Notes: a model not told the origin generated them from the sequence alone. Positions 1-9,791 are shown, counted from the first letter of the stretch. The stretch is 64,000 nt of DNA from Tricholomella constricta (GCA_013368375.1 JAACJP010000002.1:310001-374000); one strand, 5' to 3'. Numbers and translations: made by a program.

Positions 1-848
1 GCGTCCCGGTCCGCCGAACCTGCGGAACGAGTCACGACAAGGCGCCGAGCGACCCTCGCCAGATCGGGCGAACGAACGCCGTCACCCAACGGTGGCGTGC
101 ACGCATCGCAAGAGTGTTCCTCGGCTGAGCACGACACAAACTGGTGTGGAGCCGGCCGAAACGACCCCACCTTGTTTGTCTCGCATCGCCTGGATCGAAT
201 CTCGCAGACCGCGCAAGCATCGATATCGATACGCTGAACGCAGTCCAAAGCGTAGCTCACGCAACGATCGCACTAGCCAACGAATGAGCAGAAAACAAGG
301 CTACGCAAGGACCGACGACTTACCGCTTCGCTACGAGTGTAATGCTCAGGGTACTCCTTCTTAAATTCCTCAAGACGCTCCAGCCATAAACCATGTCGCC
401 TCCCCTGTGCCGCCAGGACCGACTCCCCGGAGATCTCGACGACAGACTCTGCCTCTTCTCCAGCAGAGGCGGCGCGCATACGCTCTCGAGCGACCGTCTC
501 TCGTTGGGGGTAATCAGGCTACCAACTAGCGCGTTAGTACCCTGCAGAAACGACCCGATAAGCAAAGAGCGAACGTACACTCGGTTGAAGATCCGCGAAC
601 CGCTCGGACCATTCGGGGTCGGGCCCGATCGCAGACCATATGTTGGACAATGCCTCTTCCTCGTCGCGCCACATCCAACGCCAGGGGCTAGCTGCCGGCG
701 ACCTAAGCACTCCGACACTGTTTGACAAGTACTGCAGCACGCGGGTACGCGCGTAACGAGGCGAGTCGGCCGACAGCGATTGCCATTCGTCCCAGTCTCG
801 TCCCAAGAAGCGGAGAGTACGCTGAAGATCGGCAGGAGGTCTCGACAT
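1..848 (-). CDS. Gene 0: Zn2Cys6-cluster protein, 3' part outside window
   Basis: Unnamed gene of the family described for genes 1a, 1b, 2a and 2b. Exons read on the minus strand are 848-579 (exactly 90 codons), 518-324 (65 codons) and 272 to the window edge, with introns of 60 and 51 bp. The ATG is at 848-846. Exon 1 encodes the DW-EW / DEEEAL / DPEWSERFA module, exon 2 the WLERLEEFKKEYPEH motif. Exon 3 opens with a Zn2Cys6 cluster (C-x2-C-x6-C-x8-C-x2-C-x6-C), read as CDRC, C, CAVC, C. The protein and its promoter are close to gene 1a. Its orientation means it belongs to a plus-strand GypA copy mostly outside the window, whose 3' LTR side has been replaced by GypA-1. The zinc pattern is seen directly; a DNA-binding role is inferred. 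Confidence 0.75.
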
Positions 849-947
849 AAAGATGGGTAAACCAAACAAAGAACCTAGATATATATATATCGCCAGCACG
901 TCGGCACCGCCACCTCCTCCTATCCCTGCCCTCCTTTTCCAAGACGT
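849..947 (-). promoter_or_regulatory. Promoter region of gene 0
   Basis: It contains an AT-alternating TATA-like run at 879-890 and the motif TGGCGGTGC (minus strand) at 904-912. Spacing to the ATG is the same as in gene 1a, and about 90 bp align with that promoter. The similarity stops abruptly at the GypA-1 LTR edge (948). Confidence 0.55.
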
Positions 948-1984
948 TGATAGTGCTAGAAGGCCTGTAGGTGCTGTACACAACAACAAAACAACTAACA
1001 ACTATGGGGGGCGAGAAGTGTTAAAAGTTCCCAAACACGCGAGTGTGCAGGGTTTGAAAGTGGTGGTTCGGCGAAAGTAAAGACGATCCGACTTGTAATT
1101 AGTCGAACCGACGGCGGCGCGATAGAATACGATCGTTCACAGGTGGAACGGGTCGGCAACACGACTTTCGTGTTGGTTGTGCGACAACGAGACGAACGAG
1201 ACGAATACGGAGAACTCACGGGTTCGGGCGACGGTTACGAGGCGACGGAGACGGCGGTTACGAGGTTTACGACGGTGGCGACGGTTTATACGATGAGAAC
1301 GATGCGGAGACGACAGAGACGACGGTTTTTGAGCTATTAACTCTGAGAGTGAGGGAAAATACGGGCTGTAATTCACTGGGGCAAGTAGGTAATACATGGG
1401 TATGTTTTTATACAATACGACCGACTTGCCTCGCGCGAGCCGGCGAGGCAGGTGTTTTACTGGTTTATTTGGGGGAAGCGCCGCCAAGCTTGGTACCGCG
1501 CGACGCTTTTTAGAGAGTGTGGCGCTCTTTGGCTCGGCAAAGGGGCTTTTGATCGGCTCGAGGCGTCGGGTCGGATGTATGATCGGTGATGGCTTTGCGA
1601 TCGGTAGTGGCTCTTGGGTGCGGAGCTCCGTGGTACGGCCGGATCCTTCCTGCGGCTAGCTAGGCAACGGCGTTTCCTAGGATTATTTCAAATCGGGTTT
1701 GGTTGTTGCCGGGTTGAGACCTTGGCATACAAACGTGCGCGGTCGTTGACAGGTTCTACGGCGTTCCGTGCTCCGCGCGCCCAGAGAGGAGAACTGGCGT
1801 TCCAAGTTACTTTGTCTCTTGGTCGGTGCGTCGGTCGTTTGGTCGTATTGTCGGTCGGTCGGTCGTATTGTCGGTCGGTCGGTTTAGCGCTTTGGTCGCA
1901 TTTGGGACCGTGTTCGTCGTGGCGCAACGGTTGATATCCGTAGAATGGGTTGGTTCCGTGTACAGCGTTGGACGGTGCTCATCA
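948..1984 (-). repeat. 3' LTR of GypA-1
   Basis: 1037 bp, same length as 19012-20048. On the minus strand it begins TGATGAGCACC and ends CTATCA. It contains a short tandem array of GGTCGGTC/GTATTGTC units near 1830-1885. The ORFs inside it are repeated in both LTRs and are not considered genes. Confidence 0.9.
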
Positions 1985-2023
1985 TCTCCTCCTTACTTGA
2001 AATACCGACTGTCCTCAGTCGGT
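1985..2023 (-). other. Polypurine tract and adjacent hairpin (3' LTR side)
   Basis: On the minus strand the 16-mer TCAAGTAAGGAGGAGA (1985-2000) directly abuts the 3' LTR, the position of a plus-strand primer. Next to it is an 8-bp perfect stem with a 4-nt loop (2004-2023, ACCGACTG/CAGTCGGT). Confidence 0.8.
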
Positions 2024-2144
2024 CCCGCGCGTTGGTCAGGGGGCGTTCTCCTTGGAAAAAGGGGCGGACATAGGAGCGAGTGGCGGTGCCGACGCGTTGG
2101 CGACATATATATATCCTGGTTCTTGGTTTGTTTTACCCATCGTT
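2024..2144 (+). promoter_or_regulatory. Promoter region of gene 1a
   Basis: TGGCGGTGC at 2081-2089 is followed by a TATA-like run at 2105-2114 and the ATG at 2145. The arrangement matches the gene 0 promoter. Confidence 0.55.
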
Positions 2145-3399
2145 ATGTCGGGACCTCCTGTCGATCTCCGTCGTATTCTCCGCAATTTGGGACGAGACTG
2201 GGAGGAATGGCAATCGCTGTCGGACGACTCGCCTCGTTACGAGCGTACTCGCGTGCTGCAATATTTGTTAAACGGCGTCGAAGTGCTTAGGTCACCAGCA
2301 GCTGAACCCTGGCGCTGGGCGTGGCGCGACGAAGAATATGCTTTGCTCGACGTATGGTCTTCGGTCGCGTCTGACCCTGAATGGTCCAGACGGTTCGCGG
2401 GGCTACAGCCGAGTGTAAGTTCGCTCTTCGTTGGCTTGATCGTTCCCGAGGATTAACGCGCTAGCTGGTAGTCCGACTACCCTCACCGACGGGCGGTCAT
2501 TCGGGAGCCTGCTCGCGCCGCCTCTGCTGGAGAACAGGCAGGGCCTGTCGTTCGGGATCGCATGTGTGCTTCCTCGGTTGGGGACGGGGACGAAGAAGAG
2601 TCTGTAGTCGAGATCTCCGGGGAGTCGGTATTGGCGGCGCAGCGGAGGCGACACGATTTGTGGCTGGAGCGTCTTGAGGAGTTTAAAGAGGAGTACCCGG
2701 AGCATTACACTCGTAGCGAAGCGGTAAGTCATCGGTTCTCGTGCAATCTTGTTCTTCCTCTCATTTGTTGGCTAGTGCGACCGTTGTACGGGCTACGCTT
2801 TGGACTGTGTTCAGCGCAACGGGATTGACGCTTGTGCGGTTTGCGAGATTCAGTCGAAGCAATGTGAGACGAGTGAGGTGGGGTCGTTTCCGCCGGCTCC
2901 GCACCAGTTCGTGCCATGCTTAGTAGAGGGGCGCTCTTGCGACGCGTGCGCGCCACCTCCGTTGTTCGTCGAGGTCCGTTCGCCCGACCTGGCGAGAACT
3001 GCTCAGCGCCTTGTCGTGACTCGTTCTGCGGGTTCGGTGGACCGAGGCGCGGGTCTCCTCTATCAAGGTCCGGTGTTTCGCCCTGAGGACTTCCTCCGTA
3101 TTTCGCGGTTCGGTCTTGCGGATATAGATCGGGCGCTATCGGCGCGCACCGTTTTCTTGCGTACTTTGGTCCAGGAAATTCAAGTCCTTGAATCGCGCCA
3201 AGAGATTATGCGTTCGTCGGCCCGTCAGCTTTACGAGCAGGTCGTGTCTACGTCGTCGGCCCTTGACTTGCTTCAGGCCCGGCGCGTCGAGTTAGTTGGT
3301 GCGTCTGTAATGGGTGCTCCGAGCGGTGGGGGTAGCGGTAGTGGAAGCGTTGTCGGTGGTGGCGTATGCGACGATGGTGGCGAGGGTTCGTCGTTTTGA
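2145..3399 (+). CDS. Gene 1a: antisense Zn2Cys6-cluster protein carried by GypA-1
   Basis: Spliced model: 2145-2414 (270 bp), 2472-2723 (252 bp), 2776-3399 (624 bp), with GT-AG introns of 57 and 52 bp; all junctions keep frame, giving 381 aa. Exon 1 carries the family N-terminal module (LGRDWEEWQSL, DEEYAL, DPEWSRRFAG). Exon 2 is acidic and then has WLERLEEFKEEYPEH. Exon 3 starts exactly with a Zn2Cys6 cluster: Cys pairs CDRC and CAVC with single Cys at x6 spacing and an 8-residue linker. An extra C-x2-C follows (SCDAC), then a helical segment around DIDRALSARTVFLRTL, and the C-terminus is Gly/Ser-rich. It lies antisense to gag-pol, beside the 3' LTR. Zn2Cys6 clusters are known in fungal transcription factors that bind CGG triplets; that this protein regulates the element or host is inference. 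Confidence 0.75.
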
Positions 3400-3795
3400 C
3401 TCTAGGTTTGTCGTGTTTTGTGGTCGGGTTGCGCTCATTATTGGTCGCGTATGCCGTATATACCTGTTTTGTTGTGCGGGCCCTAAAATTGGGTCGTTCT
3501 GTTATAATTCGAACTATTCGTTCTAGGTGGCGTAAGTCGGTTCTTCGTTTTGGTCGGTTCTTTTATTGGTGGCGTCGGTTGCTGGCGTCGGCCGCCGCTC
3601 AACCTGTAGGTCGTGTCTCCTCCTGACTTGAAATGCCGACTGCCCTCAGTCGGTCCGGAGACCGGTCGAGAAAATTCTAGAACTGGCGCGTGTGTGGCGT
3701 GAGATGGTGGTGGCGGTGCAACAGAATTTGACGGCGCGTCCTGGTTTGTTTAGAGTGACTGTCCCTTTTTCGGTTCCCTCCCTTTTTCAACCATC
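3400..3795 (+). promoter_or_regulatory. Spacer with duplicated PPT/hairpin and promoter of gene 1b
   Basis: A second copy of the PPT-hairpin block lies at 3616-3653: the PPT 16-mer with one mismatch at 3616-3631, and a CCGACTG/CAGTCGG stem at 3636-3653. TGGCGGTGC occurs at 3711-3719, 77 bp before the gene 1b ATG. No clear TATA run. The repeat of the block suggests that PPT plus gene was duplicated as one unit. Confidence 0.5.
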
Positions 3796-5666
3796 ATGGC
3801 CACCGTCGTGTCTGACTTCAAGCGCGTCCTCCGGTATCTGACCACCGACTACATTCGATGGTGTCAACTTCCCGACGACGCCACTCGCGAAGAGCGCTTC
3901 GAGGCGCTCGAGGACATACGGGACGGCGTGACCGCGCTTCGGAAACAAGAGGCGGGCCCCGGGCGTTTGGAATGGCGGGAGGAGCAGGAGGCGTTGTCCC
4001 AAATATGGGCACGCATCAAGGACGACCGGGAGTGGTCGGAAAAATTCGCGGATCTGGAGCCCGAGGTGCGTCCGTTTCTGACTTTTGGTATGTAGGTGAC
4101 CGACTTGGTCTTGTGCGTTCTTGAGGACGAGTACACCCGCCGGCGCCGTGAACGACATCTTCAATCGGGCACATCTCGAGGCGCCGGAAATGCGCCACCG
4201 GTCGTATCTGGCGAACCGCCAGTCGAGCAGGGTCCCCGTCCGGATGTTGGCGACGTCGAAGTGCGCGACACGGAGTTGGCGGTGGAGGCGGAGAAGGGGC
4301 GCGGTAGTGTGGGCGCAATCCCGCCGCCGGTCGCGGGGGGGGCATCGTCCGGCGTTCCTGCGGCGCCGTCGCCCAAGGGGAAAGGCAAGTCCTCGCGGCC
4401 GCCCGTTTTTGTGCCTCGTATGTCGGTCGGTGGCGGGTCGCGTGCTGGTAAAGACGCTGCGGCCGACGTGCGTATCTCACGCGATTTTGTCTTCTGTCGA
4501 TTGCTTAATGTTTTTTTTTTTGGACAGACTGCCCCGTCCGCTTCGCGATCGCTTCGTACGCGTGAGTCCGCCTTCCGATCGGGGCCTATCTTTAGCGCTG
4601 TGAGTGGTCTGCCCCTAACTAGCTTGGTAGGTGCAACGCCCGCTGCCACTGGGTCCGACGAGGTGACGGCTTCGAGTCGGAAGCGCAAGCGCGACGTCGC
4701 GGATGACGGGGAAGGGTCGTTAGTGGAGGTCCCGGAGGCGGAGTCGGGGAAAGGCAAACGGAAGCGGCGCACGACCGACAAGTGGCTCGGGCGCCTCGAG
4801 GACTTCAAGAAGGAGTGCCCTCACCACTTGGTGCGCGATGTAGCGGTAGGTTATCGGCTGGGCTCGTGCGGTCGTCGGCGCTGACCCTTTTCTAGTGCGA
4901 TCGTTGCGTGGACTCCGGCGTCGACTGCCTGCAGAAGCCTGGCGTCAGTCCTTGTGCGCTCTGCAAGATCCACGCCAAGAAGTGTGAGACGACGCGCGAC
5001 GGCGTCCCCCTTGTCGTTCCGAGGGCCTCTGGTTCGCGATCGCGGCGCCGAAACATATCGCGCCCTATCGTCGAGGATGTCGAGGAGGAGAAGCCCGCCA
5101 CTGCGCCCGCGCCCTCGCTGCGCCGGTCCCCTCAGCCCTTCCTGGCGGATCCCCGGGAGCGCGAACGCGAGCTGGCGGCGGCCACCCACCACCTTGCGAT
5201 GATTCAGGTCGCCGGCTCTGCGGGCATGGGCGCGGGTTTCTTGCATCAGGGCGCTTTGCCTCAGGCGGAGGCCCTGCTCCGTAACGAGGACCTAGACGGT
5301 CTGGGGTACATGGCCTCGACCGCGATTATCGACAGCTTCGACCTCGCCGACGTGGACCGCGCGCTTTTCTCGCGCAACGCCTTTCTTCGGGCCTTGGTTC
5401 AGCAAGCGCAGGTTCTGGAGTCCCAGCAGGAGATAACGCGCTGGTCGCTGCGACAGATTTACCAGCAAGTGGAAGGCACCGTGGACGCGCTGAGGCTGCT
5501 TCGGGAGCGGCGCTCGGAGTTGGTCGAGGAGGCGGCGGGCGAGTCCGACTCCAGTGAAGGGAGCGCGGTGAGTACCGATGACGAAGATGCCGAGGGCGAC
5601 GGCGAGAGCGACGGAGTCGAGGAGGGCGGCGACGGGATCGAGGGTGGCGATGTCGTAATGGGGTGA
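3796..5666 (+). CDS. Gene 1b: antisense Zn2Cys6-cluster protein carried by GypA-1
   Basis: Five-exon model: 3796-4065 (270), 4126-4467 (342), 4528-4561 (34-bp microexon), 4631-4845 (215), 4896-5666 (771). Frame is kept throughout, giving 543 aa. Exon 1 is the 90-codon module (WCQLPDDATREERFEAL, EWREEQEAL, DREWSEKFADL). Exon 2 starts DEYTRRRRERH and contains PRMSVGGG. Exon 4 holds basic NLS-like runs (RKRKRD, GKRKRR) and WLGRLEDFKKECPHH. Exon 5 begins with the Zn2Cys6 cluster (CDRC, C, CALC, C). A helical part follows (DLADVDRALFSRNAFLRAL), then a strongly acidic tail. Exon sizes match gene 2a in GypA-2 (270, microexon 34). Some splice signals are weak: donors GTGCGT after exons 1 and 2, and acceptor TTGAG before exon 2. 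The fold fits a nuclear DNA-binding protein, but no target is known. Confidence 0.75.
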
Positions 5667-6020
5667 GCGAGCGTCGCGGAGTGTCGGTCGGCTTGGGCGC
5701 GCTTGGTATCTTGGTCGCGCGCTCGGCCGTGTTTATTATTTTGTTGTGGTTCTGTGCTGGGGTGGTCCTAATGGACCACCATGCAATATATATTGGCGTT
5801 CGGCAATGTTTGTGCGAAGTGGCGACAGAGTCGGAAAGAGTGATTGAGTGGAGTTTTGTTGTCGGAACATAGTGAATCGTAAACCCGATCGGTGGTCGGT
5901 AATAGGTCGGTACTGAAAAAAAAGCATAGGTCGTCGGTATATTCGGTCGGGTCGAACGGTGTGTGTCGGTGAGAAGGGTGCTGATTAAAAGGGAGGGTAT
6001 ATGGTTTCGCGGAATGTCGA
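5667..6020. other. Convergent intergenic spacer in GypA-1
   Basis: The plus-strand gene 1b and minus-strand pol end tail-to-tail here. No further gene was recognised. Confidence 0.5.
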
Positions 6021-9000
6021 TCAGTTCTGCTCTTCTTCCGACTCCGAGTCGTCGCTTACGACTTCGGGTCGGTCTTCATTGTCGGTGATCGTCGTCGCCT
6101 CTAGTTCTCGGAGTCGTTTGGTGTCTATGTCCAGCGCGTTATCGGGTAGGAGAATATTATTTCGCGCGAAGTAGGGGGTGAGTCGGAACGCTGCTACAGG
6201 CCGGTGTAAGACGGTGCCATCCAATTCGCAGAGGATGTAGGCGCCTCCACGGTTGCGTGAGATCACAACGAGCGGACCTAGGTATCTAGATCGCATTTTG
6301 CGGTTGAGCGACTTCTCGATTTTCGTGTTGCGCATGAGGATGAGGTCTCCGCGTTTAAAGTTATAGTCGCGCAAGGTTCTGGCGTGTTGAAGCTCAAAGC
6401 GAATCGCCGCTTGTCGTCGCGCCGCGTATACGTCTGAATGCAGTCGCTCTAGGTCGGTCGTTCGTTTTTGTAGGGCGATCGCGCGTCGTGTCAAGAGGTC
6501 GGTGGAGGACAGTATTGAGTCGGGTGGCGGTTGGAGGTACGTGGCTTCGACGATATCGAGTGGCAGGAGGGGCTGCGTGCCTGTCGCAGCGTAGTAGGGG
6601 GAACATCCCATTCGTTTGCGGATTGTGACGCGTTCCGCCCAGAAAACGGAGTAGGCGGCTTGCGACCATTTATTTTCGATTCCGTCGGCGGCTTTGAAAA
6701 GAGATTGCCGGACGTCGAAGTGGGATCGCTCGACTAGCCCGTTGGCTCTAGAGTTGTAACCTGAGATCCGAATGTTGTGTATGTGGTATTTCTTTGTGAG
6801 GTGTTCGGCGGCTTTGATGAAGGCTGGGCCGTTGTCGGTTACGATTTCGCGCAGTCCGCCCCACCGGCAGATGATGTCTTCGTACATCCAATCGCCGAGG
6901 GTGCGACTGTTTTCCTTTCGGAGCGCGCGCCATTCAGGAAAGTGAATCAAGGAGCAACGACCTTGGACAATGTATTTGAAACCATTCGACGGCGGTAGGT
7001 GCATAGTGTCGATGTACATTTTTGCAAACAGTGGCGCGGGTGTCGCAACGACCGGGGGGATCAGGACCTTGGTCGTTTGCTGGATCTGGCATATGTGACA
7101 TGTCTGTACGAACCACACGACGTCGGCCCGAACATTAGGCCACCAGAAGCGTTCGAGCAAGGTTGCGCGTGTCGCGTAGAAGCGCTTATGTCCGAGGTTG
7201 TCGTGGACGGATCGCAGAATCTCTAATCGTGCATTGGGGCGGGCGACTAGTTTATGTGCGCCTTGGCTATCTCTTCTCCAGAGTCGTGTTCCGTCTAGGA
7301 AGAACCCGGTGGCGTATCGAATGAAGGTGGCGTACTGATCGTCGGACATGCCTTCTGGCCGTTCGAGGTTGGTCAACCATTGTCTAACCGCATCTATGCG
7401 TTGGTCTTGGGCTTTAGCGGCGTCGGTCCTGGGTACGTCGTCGTATGACATGTCGGTCGAATTCGCATTTGGGTCGGTTATTCCTGTATCGTCGTCGGTA
7501 CGGATTCTGGGTTGTCGTGGGGAATCGGTTGCGAGTTCGTGAGTCGTTGAGTCTGGTGGTACCGCGTCCGTGTATACTGCCCCCATCTCCTCCTTACTTG
7601 AGACCTGAGCCATAGCGAAGATCTGGCATATGTGTAATGGCGACGGCGGCTGTGGCAGCGGTTGAATAATGTGCATGAGTCCTTGCATTCGGTCGACCCA
7701 ATCTTCGAAGTCGGCTTCTTCTGCGTCGTAGTTGTCGGCTGGATCGTCGGGTTGTCGTGGGCGCCGGGACAAACCGTCGGGTCCATGGAACGTGCCTTTA
7801 ACATGGACAAGTTCGAAGTGGAACATGAGGACAGATACGATCCACCTGTTTATGGAAGCTGACGGCTGGATGTCGGGGTTGGAGAGCATTCCTTTAATGT
7901 AGCGCGCGTCGACTTCGACGACCAAGTTGCGGACGCCTATAACGTACAGGCGTAAAGCGCCAAGCGCCCGAAATAGGCCGTAAAATTCGAGTTTTGGTTG
8001 AGAGAACCGTGATTCGCGGTCGTTCAGTGTAATGGAACCGAACCGATTGTATCTGCGTCGTTTCCGATCGACGGGGTCGGCTTGACAGAGGTAGAATCCG
8101 ACTGCTATGTGTGAAGTGTCGACGGCCAGGATGACGGGGTCGTCCGAGGCGTAGTCGATGGGTACGAGGGGTTTCGCTTCTGCGATCGCCTCGACGATGT
8201 CACGCTGTGCTGCGATCTGGTCGGGGCCGAATTTGAAGACTGCGTCCTTGCGAGTTAGTTTTACGAGGTGGTGTGCGCGATGAGCAAAGTTTTTGACGAA
8301 TATCCTTAGTACTCCGACTGTTCCTAAAAACGCGCGTAACTCTGATAGGGTGGCGCACGACTTCCAATTACGCAGTAAAGCGAGTCGGTCCACGTCGGGT
8401 ATGCGACCCTTGGGCGTGCAGACGTGTCCGAGGACTTTAAATTGTGGTGCGCATAAAATCAGCTTCTTGCCGGAGAAGGTGCCGCCGCAGTACTTCATGC
8501 GCTGGAGGATTCGGTTGACGTTGTTGAAGAACTCCCAGATCGCGAATCGCACATCGGCATTGTCGGGGTGTGTTTTCGGCAATCCTGTGTCCGGGTCGGG
8601 GTACCAAGTTGCTGGTCCCTTTATAGCAGCGTCGTCGATATAAGGTAGTGTATAGTCCGGGATCTCCGGTTGTAGGATGTGAGTGACGTCGTCGTGGAAG
8701 ATTGGGACGGAGTTGGTCCAGCCCATAGGTAAGGTGACTAGGCGTAACGCGCCGAAAGGTGTTTGGAAAGTGGTAAGGTCGCGCGACGATGGTGCGATTA
8801 GCCGTTCGTCGTAGCCGACAAACAGGTCCAACATTGCGCCACAAATGCGACCGGCGAATTGTTCGGCGACATGGTCTGGTATCGGAGTGACCCCCGAGTG
8901 TCGGATAGTTACTCGGTTGAGCGGTTCGAGGCTGTGGACGAGGCGGAACTTGCCATTTTTCTTTAGAGTGCAAAACCAACGCGATCGGTAGCTGGAGTTG

Positions 9001-9785
9001 GACGGTTCGTAAACGCCAGCGGCGAGTTTAGTTTTGATAATGTCGCAAACTTCATCGTAGATGCCAGGCGGTATGGGGATATTTCGTTCGATCCAGGGTG
9101 TGTGTGCGACGACCGGGATATCGATAGGGGGAAAGAAATCCGATCGAAAACTACCGCGTTCGGAGTCGTCCCATGCGAAAGCGAGATTCTGCTTACACAT
9201 GAGGTCGTGCATAATTGCTCGTTCGGAGGGCGTTAAGAAGTCTGGGTGTTCACGGTCTAAGTCGTCTTTTCGCTCTAGAGTGTAGCGGCCGGTGGGTTGG
9301 AAAGGTGGCGGGTTGGGGAGCAGAGTCGGCATGTTGGCGAGAGGGTCGCCCAATATTTTGCGCTCGATGCGGAAGTGGTCGGGACAACTTGCTATGATCG
9401 ATCGCACTTTTTGCGCTACTGGTTTGTACTTCTTTTTGGTTTGTACGCCTTTGATTTTCACCACGAAGGCGTCGGTGGCGGCGTTGGTCAGGGATTGGGT
9501 GTGGCGTCCACTATGGCGCTCGTTGTGCGGTAAAATAGTGCAGAGGGTCGTTCGTTTTTGAGGGTTAGAGTTGGTATTATCGGATTGGTCGGCGATTGCT
9601 GGTGCGGTTAGTTCGGATGCCGCGACGTAGAGTGAGGCTAGTTGCGCGTCGTAGGTGGCGTCGCTATTAAATTCGGTCGGTAGTTCACAGAAAGAAAGGA
9701 CAGTCGGGGTATAGCTTAGTGGGTCGTACTCGAGGAGGAGTGCAAGATCGCCGTGATCTCGACTTATTTCCTCGAGAGTATACGA
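6021..9785 (-). CDS. pol: GypA-1 Pol: reverse transcriptase, RNase H, integrase
   Basis: The ORF from 9464 to 6021 is 1147 codons. The same frame stays open upstream to the frameshift site at 9785, so Pol is probably made only as a Gag-Pro-Pol fusion. RT spans roughly residues 90-380 with PMGWTNS and catalytic PYIDDA. RNase H begins near LAVDTSHIAVGFYL. Integrase has an HHCC zinc site (HDNLGHKRF to TCHICQ) and a D,D,E core (YIDTMHLP, IVTDNGPAF, GLVERSHFD). The C-terminus has a RYLGPLVVISRNR module and an acidic tail (DDSESEEEQN), with no chromodomain. No internal stop or frameshift was found, so this Pol is intact although gag is interrupted. It ends 355 bp from convergent gene 1b. Confidence 0.92.
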   Translation of the reverse strand, partial: SYTLEEISRDHGDLALLLEYDPLSYTPTVLSFCELPTEFNSDATYDAQLASLYVAASELTAPAIADQSDNTNSNPQKRTTLCTILPHNERHSGRHTQSLTNAATDAFVVKIKGVQTKKKYKPVAQKVRSIIASCPDHFRIERKILGDPLANMPTLLPNPPPFQPTGRYTLERKDDLDREHPDFLTPSERAIMHDLMCKQNLAFAWDDSERGSFRSDFFPPIDIPVVAHTPWIERNIPIPPGIYDEVCDIIKTKLAAGVYEPSNSSYRSRWFCTLKKNGKFRLVHSLEPLNRVTIRHSGVTPIPDHVAEQFAGRICGAMLDLFVGYDERLIAPSSRDLTTFQTPFGALRLVTLPMGWTNSVPIFHDDVTHILQPEIPDYTLPYIDDAAIKGPATWYPDPDTGLPKTHPDNADVRFAIWEFFNNVNRILQRMKYCGGTFSGKKLILCAPQFKVLGHVCTPKGRIPDVDRLALLRNWKSCATLSELRAFLGTVGVLRIFVKNFAHRAHHLVKLTRKDAVFKFGPDQIAAQRDIVEAIAEAKPLVPIDYASDDPVILAVDTSHIAVGFYLCQADPVDRKRRRYNRFGSITLNDRESRFSQPKLEFYGLFRALGALRLYVIGVRNLVVEVDARYIKGMLSNPDIQPSASINRWIVSVLMFHFELVHVKGTFHGPDGLSRRPRQPDDPADNYDAEEADFEDWVDRMQGLMHIIQPLPQPPSPLHICQIFAMAQVSSKEEMGAVYTDAVPPDSTTHELATDSPRQPRIRTDDDTGITDPNANSTDMSYDDVPRTDAAKAQDQRIDAVRQWLTNLERPEGMSDDQYATFIRYATGFFLDGTRLWRRDSQGAHKLVARPNARLEILRSVHDNLGHKRFYATRATLLERFWWPNVRADVVWFVQTCHICQIQQTTKVLIPPVVATPAPLFAKMYIDTMHLPPSNGFKYIVQGRCSLIHFPEWRALRKENSRTLGDWMYEDIICRWGGLREIVTDNGPAFIKAAEHLTKKYHIHNIRISGYNSRANGLVERSHFDVRQSLFKAADGIENKWSQAAYSVFWAERVTIRKRMGCSPYYAATGTQPLLPLDIVEATYLQPPPDSILSSTDLLTRRAIALQKRTTDLERLHSDVYAARRQAAIRFELQHARTLRDYNFKRGDLILMRNTKIEKSLNRKMRSRYLGPLVVISRNRGGAYILCELDGTVLHRPVAAFRLTPYFARNNILLPDNALDIDTKRLRELEATTITDNEDRPEVVSDDSESEEEQN
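7586..7601 (-). other. Central polypurine tract candidate in GypA-1 pol
   Basis: An exact 16-bp copy of the 3' PPT (TCAAGTAAGGAGGAGA on the minus strand) lies inside pol, between RNase H and integrase. GypA-2 has the same copy at 55011-55026. Confidence 0.6.
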
Positions 9786-9791
9786 AAATTT
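9729..9791 (-). promoter_or_regulatory. -1 ribosomal frameshift signal, gag-pro to pol (GypA-1)
   Basis: Slippery heptamer A AAT TTT at 9785-9791 is in the gag-pro frame. An 8-nt spacer follows, then an 8-bp stem CTCGAGGA (9769-9776) / TCCTCGAG (9729-9736). The gag-pro stop lies in the loop region at 9764. Pol is open in the -1 frame from here. Confidence 0.75.

Noticed and set aside
1396..1934. Plus-strand ORFs in the LTRs (also 19460-19998)
   Set aside because: Within LTR copies, low complexity, no domain; treated as regulatory sequence.
948..1984. Solo LTR unrelated to 19012-20048
   Set aside because: Same length and orientation, and a PPT directly adjoins it, so it is the 3' LTR of the same element family, most simply of GypA-1.
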